Below, piece by piece: positions 33,276 to 40,597 of a DNA stretch of 40,597 bases (position 1 is the stretch's first letter; every line of letters starts with the position of its first letter). A model generated the notes under the pieces. It searched no databases. It was not told the origin of the DNA and was given only the letters and a program-made list of their open reading frames with translations. The translations under genes and the position numbers were made by a program. The stretch is from Alphaproteobacteria bacterium (GTDB lineage: Bacteria > Pseudomonadota > Alphaproteobacteria > Bin95). The stretch covers positions 1 to 40,597 of the forward strand of contig JAPORR010000179.1 of NCBI GenBank assembly GCA_026710105.1, in the 5' to 3' direction.

Positions 33276-36134
33276 TTACCTTTCCTCGAGATGGTGGCGG
33301 AAGAAACGGCGCGTCAGGTCGCCATCCTGTTCTATCCGGTCGCACACGCTGACGAAATCCTGACAATCGCACAATTCAGCGGCTCGCTGGACCAGCACTG
33401 GCATCTGCTCCGGCGGAGAGGTGCCGGAGAGGCGGAAAAGCGCCTGCAGGTCTGTAAGCCGATCCGCCGTTGCGGCTAACTCTTCCCAGGGTGCCGGACC
33501 GCTCTCCAGCCCGGCGGCACCTGCCGCGCGGAAGACGGCAGCAGCTGAACGTTGCGCGATTCGCGCGTGCGCCGCTGTATGTTCCAGCACCAAGTATTGT
33601 GCCAGGAATTCAAGGTCGATCAGGCCGCCGGCGCGGTGCTTGAGATCGAAGGGTTCAACGACCCTGCGCTGTGCCGCCATCTTCGCCCGCATGTCGCGTA
33701 CGGCATCGCGTAGACCTTCGCGCGGTGATGCCAGGACTTCCATGCGTATAGCCTCGAGCCGCGCCGCCAGTGCGGGAGGCCCGACCGCCACGCGGGACCG
33801 GACCAGCGCCATGTGCTCCCAAGTCCAAGCATCATCCTTCTGGTAGCGCTCGAACCCATCGATATGGATTGCGAGCGGCCCGTCATTTCCGGACGGGCGG
33901 AGACGCAAATCAATTTCGAAGAGGCGACCTTCTCGCGTCTGTGCTGTAATCGCCGTCTGGAGGCGTTGCATTAACCGATTGAAATAAGTCGACGCCCATA
34001 GAGGTTTCGGGCCGTCGGAATGAGTCACGTTTGCCGGAGCGTCATAGATCGCGACCATATCGAGGTCGGAGCCGAGTGTAAGGTCTCCGCTTCCCCATTT
34101 CCCGTAAGCCAGAATGGCGAAGCCGCTTTCCGGAAACCCGCCATGCCGTTCACTGAATTCATCCAGGGTCGCTGTCAATAGCGCCTCGACGGTTGCATCC
34201 GCAATTTCGGAAAGGCCGGCTCCGGCCTGCCGAGGGCTGCGGTGGCCCCGAAGCAGGGCCAGGCCGACATCGAAGCGCGCGTCATGCGCCCAGCGCCGCA
34301 CAATATCGAGCACGTCCTGGTAAGTCTGCGACATGCGAAGCGCGCGGTGGAGATCATCGCGCACCTGGCCGTCCAGCGCGCCACCGCCGGCGAGGATACC
34401 TTCGAGCACATCCGGGTGATGGGTCATATGCTCGGCGAGCAAGGGCGCGTTGCCGAGTACTTCCGTAACGAGGGCGATGAGTTGCGGGTTGGTCTGGAAC
34501 ATAGCGAACACCGGAATGCCGATGGGCAACCGGGCCAGAAACCGATCGAAATCCGTCAGCGTCTGGTCGGGTTCGCGGGCGGTGGCAAGAGATTGTAGCA
34601 AACGCGGCACGAGTTCCGTCAGAATTTGGCGCGCCCTTGCGCTCCGGGTCGCCCGTATCGAACCAGAATGCCAGGCCCGGACGGTCTCGAAGACGCGCTG
34701 CGGATTGTGAAAACCGAGCTTGGTCAGCGTTGTTACGGTGCCGGGATCGGGGTCCGTACCGGTGAACACAAGAGTGCCGGGGTCCGCGAGGTTGTCCGCT
34801 TCCGCAAACAACTCATCATAGAGCTGCCGAACATTGTCGAGACGGCTTAGCAAAGCATCTGCAAAAGCGATTTCGCTACCATATCCCATGAAGTGCGCGA
34901 ATCCGGCAAGCCCGTCTACACCGGGCAAATCATGAGTCTGCCGGTCATCAACCATCTGGATACGGTGTTCAACGCGGCGCAGGAATCTGTAGGCATCCTG
35001 GAGGTTTTCGGCGGCCTGGTGCTTGACATGCCCTGCTGCGGCTAGTGCTTCCAGCGCCTCGCAGGTCGAGCGCACGCGGAGGCTAGCATCGCGGCCGCCC
35101 CAGATTAATTGCTGTGTTTGGGCATAGAACTCGATTTCACGAATACCACCGCGTCCAAGCTTCACATTATGCCCGGCGACCGCCAGGTCCTCGTGGGCGC
35201 GGTAAGCGTGGATCTGGCGCTTGATCGAATGGATATCCTGAATGGCCCAGAAGTCCAGGCTGCGCCGCCAGACGAACGGACGAATATAGTCAAGGAAAGC
35301 TTGGCCCGCGGCAAGGTCACCGGCCACGGGCCGAGCCTTCAACATGGCTGCCCGCTCCCAATTCTGGCCCATGCTTTCGTAATAGGCCTCCGCGGCGCGG
35401 ATCGGCACCGCTAGCGGCGTGGAAGCGGGATCAGGGCGCAACCTGAGATCGACACGCTGGACATAGCCGCCCGCAGTGCGTTCCTGCAGTAGGCGCACGA
35501 GGTCGCGGGCGAAGCGGACCATCGTCTGGCCGATACGATCCCGCCGCCGCACCGGCAGGATAGCATCGTCGTAAATCAGTATGATGTCGATGTCGCTCGA
35601 ATAGTTGAGCTCATCTGCACCGAGTTTCCCCATACCGAGCAAGACAATGCCGGACCCGTCCGGGTCCGCGCTCGCGAATTCGCGGCCCGTGGCGAGCAGG
35701 TGGCGAACGGCTGCATCCAGCGCGGCGACTGCAAAACTGCTCAATGTTCCGGTCACACGTTCCAGGAGCCATTCGCCGCTGATATCTGCCACTGCCACTG
35801 CCGCGGCGAGTCGGGCGCGTTCTTCCCGCAAGGAATGCATCCAACGCACCGTGTCGCAATTGGCCGCGAGGCCCCGAATGCGGGCGAATATGTCCTCGAC
35901 GACTCCATCGGGTCCTTCGGCGGCCAGTCTGCGGGAAAAATCGGGGAACCTCAGCAGGCAGTCGGCAAGGAATGGACTGGAGCCTAGCGCCGCCCGGATC
36001 GCTCGGCCGACGGCACTAGCCTCGTCCAAAAGCCCGACCCGCGCCCGCCAGTCCTCCAGTCGGCGGGCGGCTAGCTCTGGATCGGCCGGAAGTGGGTCGA
36101 TCTCGACTGTCGTCATCGGTCTCATAGGTCTCAT
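33276..36134 (-). CDS. glnE: Bifunctional glutamine synthetase adenylyltransferase/deadenylase
   Basis: GlnE adds and removes AMP on glutamine synthetase in response to nitrogen status through GlnB. The protein is about 952 residues. It has two nucleotidyltransferase domains: the N-terminal one with GMGKLGADELNYSSDIDIILIYDD (near 172-195, deadenylase) and the C-terminal one with AYGKWGSGDLTLGSDLDMVAIYD (near 685-705, adenylylase), separated by a regulatory helical region. The tail KHRAGGLIDLEFLAQYLVLEH is typical. The frame opens with TTG 36152; ATGs at 36134, 36125 and 36116 follow, and 36134 is taken as the most likely. The divergent gene starts 31 bases away, so their promoters must overlap. 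Confidence 0.93.
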   Translation of the reverse strand: MRPMRPMTTVEIDPLPADPELAARRLEDWRARVGLLDEASAVGRAIRAALGSSPFLADCLLRFPDFSRRLAAEGPDGVVEDIFARIRGLAANCDTVRWMHSLREERARLAAAVAVADISGEWLLERVTGTLSSFAVAALDAAVRHLLATGREFASADPDGSGIVLLGMGKLGADELNYSSDIDIILIYDDAILPVRRRDRIGQTMVRFARDLVRLLQERTAGGYVQRVDLRLRPDPASTPLAVPIRAAEAYYESMGQNWERAAMLKARPVAGDLAAGQAFLDYIRPFVWRRSLDFWAIQDIHSIKRQIHAYRAHEDLAVAGHNVKLGRGGIREIEFYAQTQQLIWGGRDASLRVRSTCEALEALAAAGHVKHQAAENLQDAYRFLRRVEHRIQMVDDRQTHDLPGVDGLAGFAHFMGYGSEIAFADALLSRLDNVRQLYDELFAEADNLADPGTLVFTGTDPDPGTVTTLTKLGFHNPQRVFETVRAWHSGSIRATRSARARQILTELVPRLLQSLATAREPDQTLTDFDRFLARLPIGIPVFAMFQTNPQLIALVTEVLGNAPLLAEHMTHHPDVLEGILAGGGALDGQVRDDLHRALRMSQTYQDVLDIVRRWAHDARFDVGLALLRGHRSPRQAGAGLSEIADATVEALLTATLDEFSERHGGFPESGFAILAYGKWGSGDLTLGSDLDMVAIYDAPANVTHSDGPKPLWASTYFNRLMQRLQTAITAQTREGRLFEIDLRLRPSGNDGPLAIHIDGFERYQKDDAWTWEHMALVRSRVAVGPPALAARLEAIRMEVLASPREGLRDAVRDMRAKMAAQRRVVEPFDLKHRAGGLIDLEFLAQYLVLEHTAAHARIAQRSAAAVFRAAGAAGLESGPAPWEELAATADRLTDLQALFRLSGTSPPEQMPVLVQRAAELCDCQDFVSVCDRIEQDGDLTRRFFRHHLEER

Positions 36135-36165
36135 ATAGTGGAGGGCGGTCAAGCGGAGCAGGTAA

Positions 36166-39100
36166 TTGCGGCTAAAGCTTCGGCATACCTTGTGGATATT
36201 GGCGGTCCTCGCGACACTTGTGTCGGCACTGACGGCCGCGGCAGTCTGGCGGCTGTCCCAGGGACCGGTGAATCTCGCCCTGCTCGCGCCTTATGTCGAG
36301 TCAGCCCTCTCCCGTCCCGAAGCCGGCTATAGCGTCGAGATGGATACGGTCGAGGCGGCCTGGGCGGGGTGGAACCGAATGCTGCGTTTCGTAGTCTCGG
36401 ACGCCAAGCTGCTCGACCTCGAAGGCAGGGCACTGGTGGAGACCCAGGGGCTCGAATTCTCCTTGAGCGCAGGTGAAATCTTGGGAGGCCGGATCGTCCC
36501 ACGCGACATTCAACTCCTAGGCATCGGCGCCACCCTGCGGCGCCGGAGTGATGGCTCGGTCGGCCTCATTGCCGTAGCCGCCAAGACGGGAGACGAGCTG
36601 GAGGAAATCGATCTGGGAGGCCTGTTGGGCGGGAGCCTGGCCGGCGGTGGCATCAGATTCGCCGATCTGGGCGTGCGCGGGGCGGCGCTCACGGTTGTCG
36701 ATGACATCATGGGTGTCGAGTGGAGTGTACCCCGGCTCGATCTGGGCATTCGTGACGGTACGGAGGGCAGGGTGGCCGAAGGAGTCGCATTCTTGCACCT
36801 TGGTGAAGAGGAAATCGATATCGGGTTTATATTGTCGCTGTCTGGAGAGGCGGGCGGGCCGTCCCTTTCAGTTCAGCTGGACGGATTGCGCCCCCGAGCC
36901 GTTGCAGAAGCCCACCCGGTTCTGGCGCCGCTACGCCATGTGACGACACCTCTGAGCGGTAGCATCGCGGTTCATTTCGGAGCTGATTACACCGTTGTAT
37001 CGTTCGAATCTGACCTGCAGGGAGCTGGCGGTGCCATCATCCATCCCCAACACCCAGAGCGCCATGTTGCGGTGGATGGGCTTGCTATTCGTGCCCGTGC
37101 GGTTGACAGCCTCACACGGCTCGAGATCGAGGCAGTCGAGGTCAGGGCTCTCGGCCGCACTGCGCGCTTGTCTGGCGGTGGGGCATGGCAAGATGGTGTG
37201 CTGTCAGCCTTTACGCATCTGGAGGATGTAACGCCTGCACTGCTGGCGCCGTTGCTGGCACCACACTTTACTCTTGTGTCTGTTCTGGATGCGCCGATCT
37301 CGGGCACTGCCGCATGGACGCTTGACCCGAACTTCCAACCAATGGTTCTGGACTTTGGGTTGACCATCGGCGCAGGCCGCCTGTACGCCGCTGGTCTGGA
37401 CTCGGAAGCCGCTGTTCTCAAGGGCGGTAGCGCCATTGTCCAGGCGGATCTGCCTGCAGGACAGATACTGGTCGAATCCCTAGACCTGGAATTGGGCCAT
37501 GGCCACATCCGGGCCAGCGGTAGCGGCAAGCGTCGTGAATCTGGGTGGCAAGTTCACCTCAAGGGCGAGGCCGCTGCCATTCCGGTGGATGATCTTCAAC
37601 TTCTCTGGCCGCCGGATGCCGGGTCACCGGGTGCCCGTGAATGGGTACTTTCCAACTTGAGCAAGGGTCAGCTGGATGAAGTCCGGATCGTCGTCGACGC
37701 TGATATGGCCGCGGAGTCGGGCGGCGAACTCGGACTGCCTGTCGTTGACGGCAGCTTGTCGTTTTCTGGCGTCACAGCACGCTATTGGCGTCCGCTACCG
37801 TCTTTCGAGGATATCAGTGGCAGTGCCACCTTCGACGCCCGGTCATTCAAGCTGTCGCTGTCGGGCGGCGCATACCGCGATATCGCGATTGCGGGCGCTA
37901 CACTGGACTTTCTGGGGCTGGACCGCGAGACACCTCCTCCTGATCTTGCCGCAGATGTAAAATTCCAGGGGACGCTGGGCAGCATTCTGAATGTGTTGGA
38001 CCACGAGCCGCTCGGCTATGCCCGTTATTTACAGATGGACCCTGCTGTGGTCAGAGGTGCCGCCACCTTTCGCCTTCGCGCTGGCCTGCCGCTGCTCGCG
38101 GCTTTGGCACTGGACGATGTCACGCTCGAAGCGGAGGGGGAAGTTGTCGATGCCCATTTTCCGGTGGCAGCACTCAAGACCGGCCTCGCGCGTGCCCGGA
38201 TCGATATCAATGCGGACAAGACGCATGTCGCCATCTCGGGCGGCGGATCGCTCGGCGGACAGCCGGCGACCTTTGACATCGAACAGCGATTCCCAGAACG
38301 TGAACCGGTCGAGACCTTTTACCGCCTGCACACAATCTTTGATAAAGGCACATGGGCGCGTCTCGGCTTCGATCTGGCGCCCTATGCGAACGGCCCTGTA
38401 GAGGTCGATATCGCGGCAAGTGAATATCGAGACGGGACCGCAGACTATACGCTCAAGGCAGGCCTCGGCGGTGCCGACATCCGGCTGGCACCGCTGGGGT
38501 GGACCAAGCCTGTAGGCGAGCCAGCATGGCTGGAGGCGAAGCTACGGATCGGGGCTGATCGCTTGCTTCAAGCCTCCCCGGTTACTGCTGCCGGCCCCGG
38601 CCTGGAACTCGCCGGTGAGGGCCGTTTCGATTTGGCCGAGAGCAGGCTGCTTGAAGCCTCGCTCAGCCGGCTGCGTATCGGTGATCGCACCGACATCGCC
38701 GTTCAGGTCGAGCCGTTGCCCGACGGGGTGGTATCCATTCAGGCGAGTGGGCCCAGTGTCGACCTTTCGGCCTATCTCGAAGACAAAGACGATGGAGACA
38801 ACAGCGACCACGGAAATAACGAAGATAATGTCTTGTCAGAGCAGGAGGGCTTGGACCGGCTCGCTGTCCGCTTTGACGTGGATCGCGCTTGGCTTGGCGG
38901 TGCGGAGCCTCTGCACGGGCTGGCCGCACGCATCCATTTGGACGGCGAACGAATATCTGAGGCTGAAATGGATGCCCGCACGGCGAACGGCCGCACCGTG
39001 TCCGCCTCTTTTCTGCCGAACGGCAACAAAACTGTATTGACCGTCGGTGCGGAAGATACTGGCGCGTTGCTCGCGGCGCTCGGATGGTATCGCAACATGA

Positions 39101-39672
39101 GGGGAGGGCACTTGCGTCTGAGCGCTGAAAGACCCGTGGCGGTACCTGACGAGTATCGAGGTTCGCTGATCATCAAGGATTTCCGGATAAGGGATGCACC
39201 AGTTCTGACCCGGCTACTGGCGGCCGCATCGCTTGCCGGACTCGGTGATGCGCTGTCCGGCGATGCCGGTCTCCAGTTCAAGCGCTTGGAGACGCCGCTG
39301 CACATGAAAGGGCGGAACATAGGCATTGGCCCTGGGCGCGCCTTTGGTAATTCGATTGGCGTGACATTTCGCGGCGAGTTCGATCGGGACCAGGAGACAG
39401 TTGCGATCAGCGGTGTGCTGGTGCCGGTCTACTTCCTCAGCCGGGCGTTAAGTAAGATTCCCCTGATCGGGGATCTCCTTACTGGCGGCGGCGAAGGCCT
39501 GTTCGCCGCCAATTACGAATTGTTGGGACCACTGACCGACCCGAAGACGACGGTTAACCCGCTGTCGGTTCTGGCCCCAGGCTTCCTGCGTGGCCTGTTC
39601 GGCCCTCTGCTTGGCGCGGAAGGGCAGGACTGGAACCCCGACGCGGACCCCACTGGCGCGTCAGAGCGGTAG
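36166..39672 (+). CDS. AsmA-like / DUF3971 large envelope protein (YhdP-like)
   Basis: A 1168-residue protein with an N-terminal membrane helix (residues about 8-28) and a large beta-rich periplasmic body. The order matches the AsmA/YhdP superfamily: a DUF3971-like part (to about 700) and an AsmA-like C-terminal domain (from about 950) with LSAERPVAVPDEYRGSLIIKDF and FKRLETPLHMKGRNIGIGPGRA. Superfamily members are thought to move lipid between membranes. The acidic low-complexity stretch EDKDDGDNSDHGNNEDN at about 872-888 is unusual. The start is TTG 36166 after GGAG; no ATG is close. It is divergent from glnE with a 31-base gap and convergent with nadX. Confidence 0.85.
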   Translation: MRLKLRHTLWILAVLATLVSALTAAAVWRLSQGPVNLALLAPYVESALSRPEAGYSVEMDTVEAAWAGWNRMLRFVVSDAKLLDLEGRALVETQGLEFSLSAGEILGGRIVPRDIQLLGIGATLRRRSDGSVGLIAVAAKTGDELEEIDLGGLLGGSLAGGGIRFADLGVRGAALTVVDDIMGVEWSVPRLDLGIRDGTEGRVAEGVAFLHLGEEEIDIGFILSLSGEAGGPSLSVQLDGLRPRAVAEAHPVLAPLRHVTTPLSGSIAVHFGADYTVVSFESDLQGAGGAIIHPQHPERHVAVDGLAIRARAVDSLTRLEIEAVEVRALGRTARLSGGGAWQDGVLSAFTHLEDVTPALLAPLLAPHFTLVSVLDAPISGTAAWTLDPNFQPMVLDFGLTIGAGRLYAAGLDSEAAVLKGGSAIVQADLPAGQILVESLDLELGHGHIRASGSGKRRESGWQVHLKGEAAAIPVDDLQLLWPPDAGSPGAREWVLSNLSKGQLDEVRIVVDADMAAESGGELGLPVVDGSLSFSGVTARYWRPLPSFEDISGSATFDARSFKLSLSGGAYRDIAIAGATLDFLGLDRETPPPDLAADVKFQGTLGSILNVLDHEPLGYARYLQMDPAVVRGAATFRLRAGLPLLAALALDDVTLEAEGEVVDAHFPVAALKTGLARARIDINADKTHVAISGGGSLGGQPATFDIEQRFPEREPVETFYRLHTIFDKGTWARLGFDLAPYANGPVEVDIAASEYRDGTADYTLKAGLGGADIRLAPLGWTKPVGEPAWLEAKLRIGADRLLQASPVTAAGPGLELAGEGRFDLAESRLLEASLSRLRIGDRTDIAVQVEPLPDGVVSIQASGPSVDLSAYLEDKDDGDNSDHGNNEDNVLSEQEGLDRLAVRFDVDRAWLGGAEPLHGLAARIHLDGERISEAEMDARTANGRTVSASFLPNGNKTVLTVGAEDTGALLAALGWYRNMRGGHLRLSAERPVAVPDEYRGSLIIKDFRIRDAPVLTRLLAAASLAGLGDALSGDAGLQFKRLETPLHMKGRNIGIGPGRAFGNSIGVTFRGEFDRDQETVAISGVLVPVYFLSRALSKIPLIGDLLTGGGEGLFAANYELLGPLTDPKTTVNPLSVLAPGFLRGLFGPLLGAEGQDWNPDADPTGASER

Positions 39673-39689
39673 CTTCCACGGCGATGGCA

Positions 39690-40496
39690 TCAGGTACCGA
39701 CTCTCAAGGTCTGGGTCAGACTTTTCAGGCAGGCGATCACGCTTGGAGCAACAATCCGGCCGGTGCGCGGGTTCTCCTCGGAGGGTAAGACTGCCGTCTC
39801 CAGCGTAAAATGGGCCGTATCGGCCTCTACCTCGATCCTATGGCAATTGCGGTCCACTGCCGGGTCGGCCCAGATTTCCAGTTCGGTGCGATCGGGGCCG
39901 ATGCCAGCGAGCGACAGTGCAGCCGCGACATTGACATTGGCGGGGAAGCCTCGCGCGCCCTCCCTCGCGCTGCCCTTGAAGACGCATATCGCCTCCGCCA
40001 GACGTTCTACATCAATGCCGTTCTCGACCAGATAGGGTGCGCCAGCAAGGCTTCGTGGCGGCTTCCGTGTGACCATCGTGACGCGATGAATAGTGCCTTC
40101 CGCTGCCGCGCGAACGGCATCAAGGCCGAGAAGAGCGCCAGTCGGCACCACAATCCGTGCCCCGGTTTCGCGCGCGCGGTCGACCAGAGACATGCGCGGC
40201 AACAGGGCGCCAACGCTGGTTGGCACGAAAATCCGTCCCTGTTCGACAGCGGGCAGGGCAACCTGCTCGAACACAGCGGGTGGCGCGCATTCCAATACTA
40301 GGTCAGTGCGCGTCGCAAGGGTTTCCAGCGAGACGACGGGCGCGGGTGCTCGGAAATTCGCCTGCCGTGCCTCGGCACGTGATCTGTTGCCCGCGGAAAC
40401 GGCGGTGAGTTCGAAACCCTCCATCCCCGCATCGATGGCGGTGGCCACAGCCTGCCCGATGGCGCCAAAGCCCCCTATGCCTACTCTGAGCATCAT
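39690..40496 (-). CDS. nadX: Aspartate dehydrogenase
   Basis: NadX oxidises L-aspartate to iminoaspartate with NAD(P), supplying NAD synthesis in place of aspartate oxidase. The 268-residue protein shows the cofactor loop VGIGGFGAIGQAV at 5-17, GFPANVNVAAALSLAGIGPDR, the catalytic His in RNCHRIEVEAD and the C-terminal PSEENPRTGRIVAPSVIACL, which is the family signature. No nadA/nadC is in the window. A short unidentified gene ends 53 bases upstream on the same strand. The alternative, a dihydrodipicolinate reductase-like paralogue, is unlikely given the PANVNVAAAL motif. Confidence 0.93.
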   Translation of the reverse strand: MMLRVGIGGFGAIGQAVATAIDAGMEGFELTAVSAGNRSRAEARQANFRAPAPVVSLETLATRTDLVLECAPPAVFEQVALPAVEQGRIFVPTSVGALLPRMSLVDRARETGARIVVPTGALLGLDAVRAAAEGTIHRVTMVTRKPPRSLAGAPYLVENGIDVERLAEAICVFKGSAREGARGFPANVNVAAALSLAGIGPDRTELEIWADPAVDRNCHRIEVEADTAHFTLETAVLPSEENPRTGRIVAPSVIACLKSLTQTLRVGT

Positions 40497-40549
40497 GCCT
40501 CTGCCGCCTTTGCCCTGCTTGCTGCAAGGGTCAGTCTAGTAGATGGAGC

Positions 40550-40597
40550 TTATACACGTGACGGCCATAACCAGTTGGCCTCTGCATTGATTTCACG
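40550..40597 (-). CDS. C-terminal fragment of an unidentified gene
   Basis: The minus-strand frame from the window edge to TAA at 40550-40552 encodes 15 residues, EINAEANWLWPSRV preceded by Arg. It is open to the window end and has protein-like composition, so it is probably the 3' end of a gene whose body lies beyond the window. The fragment is too short to identify. It would be immediately upstream of nadX on the same strand. Confidence 0.4.
   Translation of the reverse strand, partial: REINAEANWLWPSRV

Noticed and set aside
1-40597. CRISPR array, prophage or antiphage defence island
   Set aside because: No regularly spaced repeats, no phage structural genes, no toxin-antitoxin or restriction genes were seen.

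Overview
The window looks like chromosomal DNA from a high-GC alphaproteobacterium. The sequence-based reasons are the housekeeping order murA-hisG-hisD-UPF0262-phosphatase, the aroK-aroB-CorC block divergent from a secreted helical protein-xerD-accA, and glnE-bcp next to a large AsmA-like protein. A crotonyl-CoA carboxylase/reductase, a malate synthase G, a membrane pyrophosphatase and a NadX-type aspartate dehydrogenase fit the same group. A Rhodospirillales-like relative is my best guess, but the genus cannot be fixed from the sequence alone. No plasmid, prophage, CRISPR array or antiphage island is visible.

Layout. 1-371: degenerate coding debris. 372-4794 (minus): a tight operon of a 52-aa basic protein, murA, hisG, hisD, UPF0262 and a low-molecular-weight phosphatase, with successive overlaps from murA onward. 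4843-8371: tRNA-Thr, a methyltransferase, ccr with a small overlapping membrane-protein ORF, an IS630 relic, lipB and tRNA-Leu(GAG). 8399-11433 (plus): mgtE, a DUF1640-like coiled-coil protein, a YHS protein and a MaoC hydratase. 11449-17295 (minus): tRNA-Leu(TAA), a DHA2 drug-efflux-type MFS protein, hppA, about 750 bp of coding relic and a second MFS protein. 17394-18764: a DUF2786 protein, an ISAs1 transposase relic and a small membrane protein. 18954-23573 (minus): a class IV aminotransferase, a crotonase, a CorC/HlyC protein, aroB and aroK. 23722-27404 (plus): a 48-aa membrane peptide, a 568-aa exported helical protein, xerD and accA. 27415-36134 (minus): malate synthase G, an MFS protein, a PanE-like reductase, an SDR, Bcp and glnE. 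36166-39672 (plus): a 1168-aa AsmA/DUF3971 protein. The end holds nadX and 16 codons of an unidentified gene, both minus.

How the genes fit together. Most are core functions: cell wall (murA), histidine, shikimate (aroKB), fatty acid (accA), NAD (nadX), lipoate (lipB), nitrogen control (glnE) and chromosome dimer resolution (xerD). Ccr and malate synthase G point to acetyl-CoA assimilation through the ethylmalonyl-CoA pathway. The K+-independent proton pyrophosphatase, MgtE and CorC-like protein concern ion and energy balance. Three MFS proteins of unknown substrate are interspersed.

The points most worth a second look are a MurA with Asp in place of the catalytic Cys, several small translationally coupled ORFs, the aroK/xerD divergon with its uncharacterised exported protein, a low-complexity acidic linker inside the AsmA-like protein, and two or more decayed mobile elements. 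I did not find a convincing new multi-gene system.
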